Source of the DNA: Methanoregula sp.
Lineage (GTDB): Archaea; Halobacteriota; Methanomicrobia; Methanomicrobiales; Methanospirillaceae
Direction: 5' to 3'
Length of the DNA stretch: 41,436 nucleotides
NCBI GenBank assembly: GCA_026394655.1
Contig: JAPKXU010000050.1
Span: 1 to 41,436, forward strand
Of the stretch, positions 39,736-41,436 are shown piece after piece. The notes below the pieces were generated by a model. The model ran no database searches. It was not told where the DNA came from and saw nothing but the letters and a program-made list of their open reading frames with translations. The translations under genes and the position numbers were made by a program. Each line of letters opens with the position of its first letter. The first letter of the stretch is position 1.

Positions 39736-40962
39736 TTATCTCCCGTACATATTAATCGCACGGATTAGTTCAGCAAACCCATCCATCTCCATCGAGAGCA
39801 CTTGCACTTTTGTCATGCCCATGCTTGTCTCTGCATCAGCGGTGAGCATGTCGGGACCCCGTATCACTTCGCGGTCAATTCCGTCACGGCTGAGCACTTC
39901 CTGTGCTTCGGCATCGTGAACAAATGCCCGCCCGGGAATAATGACGGTCTGCTCAAGCTGCCGGAGATCGAGTTCTTTTAAATCATCGATGGTTATCAGG
40001 CATGCGATCTCTTTTTTCACCGGTACGGTTGGGATTGTAGCACCACATGCAAAGAGCACGGCATCGATGAAGGGTGCGGCAACACTCCCGGTAATGACGG
40101 ATGCCATGCGCTGAACCTGCGGGAGTTTTTTTATCAGTGCAGGTTCGTACCGGATTGCAAATGGAGAGCCTATTTCCGGATCCCAGAGAGGGGTGCCGGA
40201 AATCTTCATCCGAATTTTTTTTTGTAAGCTGGTTACGGTATCACGGAAAGATTCAACGGATTGCACCTGCTGCCCTTTGATGATCGGGGCATTACCTAGG
40301 ATCAGTCCTTGCTCAGTTGCATTTGCAAAACGCATGAGGATAAGCCCCTTTGCTCCGCGCTCTTCCAACCATTCGGAGGTGTGTTCAAGGACCGCACCAT
40401 CGTTGATGCCGGGAAGGACAACTGCGGCGGCATAGACATCGATCTCTCCGCATAACTTCTCCAGTATGTTCAACGATATATCTGGTGTGGGGTCATGCAT
40501 CCAGCGTTTGCGGAGCGCCGAGTCTGTGGCAAAAACCGTGAACGAGATTTCGGAGAGCCCATTATCAATCAGGAGGTCCGCAATCTTCTTGTCGTCCCAG
40601 CCTTTGCCACTCGTGTACCCGATATGGAGCGGGGCTTCCATCGCGCCCAAGAGTTCGATGAGATCGGTGAATTGCGGGTAACAGCTGGGATCCCCGCCGC
40701 CACTGATCGTGATGCGATCGAGGTCGCCGGATTTTGTTTGCAGCGCGGCGAGGATTTCATCTGCAATAGTTTTGAGATCCTTGAAACCACTGTACTCTTC
40801 TTTGACACCTTTGGTACAATAATCACAGCCTTTTTTAAAGGGGAGACAGTACCGGCAGCCAAAGGCTTTGACATCTTTTACATGCTTGAAGTAACAGTAT
40901 TCACAGAATCCGCGGCAGTCGATGCCTGCGCGTCCCCCGATATCAACGGTCAGCTGTGCCAT
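39736..40962 (-). CDS. mmp10: Methanogenesis marker 10, radical SAM protein (McrA arginine methylation)
   Basis: A 408-residue radical SAM protein. The cluster motif is C16-x3-C20-x2-C23 (DCRGFCEYCYF), followed at once by a second Cys-rich part (GCRYC, KKGCDYC), as in the Mmp10 family. ISGGGDPSC is the SAM GGE-like segment. In methanogens Mmp10 adds a methyl group to an arginine of the alpha subunit of methyl-coenzyme M reductase, using cobalamin. The ATG at 40962 is preceded by an A/T-rich stretch without a Shine-Dalgarno. Its presence marks the organism as a methanogen. No mcr genes are in the window. Confidence 0.88.
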   Translation of the reverse strand: MAQLTVDIGGRAGIDCRGFCEYCYFKHVKDVKAFGCRYCLPFKKGCDYCTKGVKEEYSGFKDLKTIADEILAALQTKSGDLDRITISGGGDPSCYPQFTDLIELLGAMEAPLHIGYTSGKGWDDKKIADLLIDNGLSEISFTVFATDSALRKRWMHDPTPDISLNILEKLCGEIDVYAAAVVLPGINDGAVLEHTSEWLEERGAKGLILMRFANATEQGLILGNAPIIKGQQVQSVESFRDTVTSLQKKIRMKISGTPLWDPEIGSPFAIRYEPALIKKLPQVQRMASVITGSVAAPFIDAVLFACGATIPTVPVKKEIACLITIDDLKELDLRQLEQTVIIPGRAFVHDAEAQEVLSRDGIDREVIRGPDMLTADAETSMGMTKVQVLSMEMDGFAELIRAINMYGR

Positions 40963-41436
40963 TATTATTGATTAGTCAGTTGTTGAGTGTAAAATGTGTT
41001 TGGAAATGATGAGATAAACCGGTTAATAATAATAAGGCGATTGGGGAGAATTCCCCCTAATCATCAGTAACGATGGGCATTGTACAAACAATGAATTTTG
41101 GAGACATCATGAAACTCGTGTTTGAGAATAAAAAGGCTCTTCTCCCGATTTAGGATTTTTAGTCATATATAAAGGATTGCACAAAATCGAGCGGGAAAAA
41201 TCATACGCAGCGGGGAGCCATCTAATGTGAGTTGTGGGACCTCATTATCTCCCATAAACCGCCTTGCCCAAGCGCGACCCGACGAGGCGTCGCGCCGACC
41301 CCCATCAGGGGGTGGGAATCCTCACAATGCCGGGGTTTTGGGGCGGCAGTCCCCTTTACTATGTTTGCCAAGACCGTGATTTACAAACATAAATGATGAT
41401 TACCCGAATAATTTATATCACTGGAACAAAAAATTG
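40963..41436. other. 474-nt right-end stretch with a structured repeat
   Basis: No supported gene. A 26-codon frame (41073-41153) is too short to call. GGGGA (41043-41047) and TCCCC (41052-41056) form a small hairpin. The main feature is the repeat at 41256-41333. A promoter for mmp10 is likely in the A/T-rich part 40985-41035. Confidence 0.45.
41256..41333 (+). repeat. Structured intergenic repeat, copy B (with an extra hairpin)
   Basis: It begins AAACCGCCTTGC like copy A at 3963, then has about 29 extra nt (41268-41296) that fold as GCGCGAC (41272-41278) with GTCGCGC (41289-41295). The shared part resumes: GACCCCCATCAGG, then AATCCTC, then CAATGCCG. CCCCC (41299-41303) pairs with GGGGG (41308-41312) around ATCA. 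CCGCC near the left end can also pair with GGCGG just after the block. Confidence 0.65.

Noticed and set aside
41073-41153. 26-codon frame near the right end
   Set aside because: Too short to judge, no Shine-Dalgarno and no coupling to a neighbour.
1-41436. CRISPR array
   Set aside because: No regularly spaced direct repeats and no cas genes are seen; the repeats found are two-copy and of unequal spacing.

Overview
The window is archaeal and almost certainly from a methanogen of the order Methanomicrobiales (Methanoregula-like is a guess). The evidence is a methanogenesis-marker radical SAM protein (Mmp10), archaeal replication genes (two RFC small subunits and MCM), archaeal-only CoA genes (pantoate kinase, phosphopantoate ligase), an F420:NADP reductase, wyosine synthesis (Taw2), NMD3, RtcB/archease, DUF3821 and S41 surface proteins with C-terminal membrane anchors, and an intron-containing tRNA-Met. 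Many genes have a TATA-like box about 25-30 nt before the start codon and no Shine-Dalgarno (leaderless style). Within operons, ATGA stop/start overlaps are the rule.

Layout. 1-6.2 kb: envelope and accessory genes (a serine-hydrolase lipoprotein, an S41 peptidase, DUF169, DUF3821) separated by long intergenic stretches that hold repeats. 6.4-14.3 kb, plus strand: rfcS, mcm, mptD, a TatD-like hydrolase, DUF424, an unlisted 40-codon ORF, an NMD3-like gene, taw2 and coaBC. 14.7-18.1 kb, plus strand: pantoate kinase, phosphopantoate-beta-alanine ligase, a divergent second RFC small subunit and a methyltransferase, tightly overlapped. 18-22.4 kb: an AIR-synthase-like protein, a TPR protein, a pilin-like protein, rubredoxin and DUF99. 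22.4-28 kb: an AglJ-like glycosyltransferase, then on the minus strand secF, secD (frameshifted), thioredoxin, npdG, a MagIII-like glycosylase and a fuculose-phosphate aldolase. 28-31.6 kb: DUF2551, a small CxxC protein, archease, RtcB and a GATase-like protein.

31.6-38.8 kb is a compact biotin locus: DUF2111, BirA, BioY, two ECF ATPases, an EcfT-like protein, PycB and PycA. It covers biotin import, attachment and the biotin enzyme. A perfect 9-bp inverted repeat (CGTCAACCA-N12-TGGTTGACG) lies between the bioY TATA-like box and its start codon and resembles a BirA operator. The first ATPase lacks the Q-loop Gln and the H-loop His, so the transporter motor is predicted to be asymmetric.

The end of the window carries tRNA-Met(CAT) with a 42-nt intron, a tandem DUF350 membrane protein, Mmp10, and a structured repeat that also occurs near 4.0 kb. 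The points most worth a second look are the biotin operator and asymmetric ATPases, the two-copy structured intergenic element, the hidden small ORF before NMD3, the secD frameshift, and the ED-for-DE Walker B swap in the second RFC small subunit.
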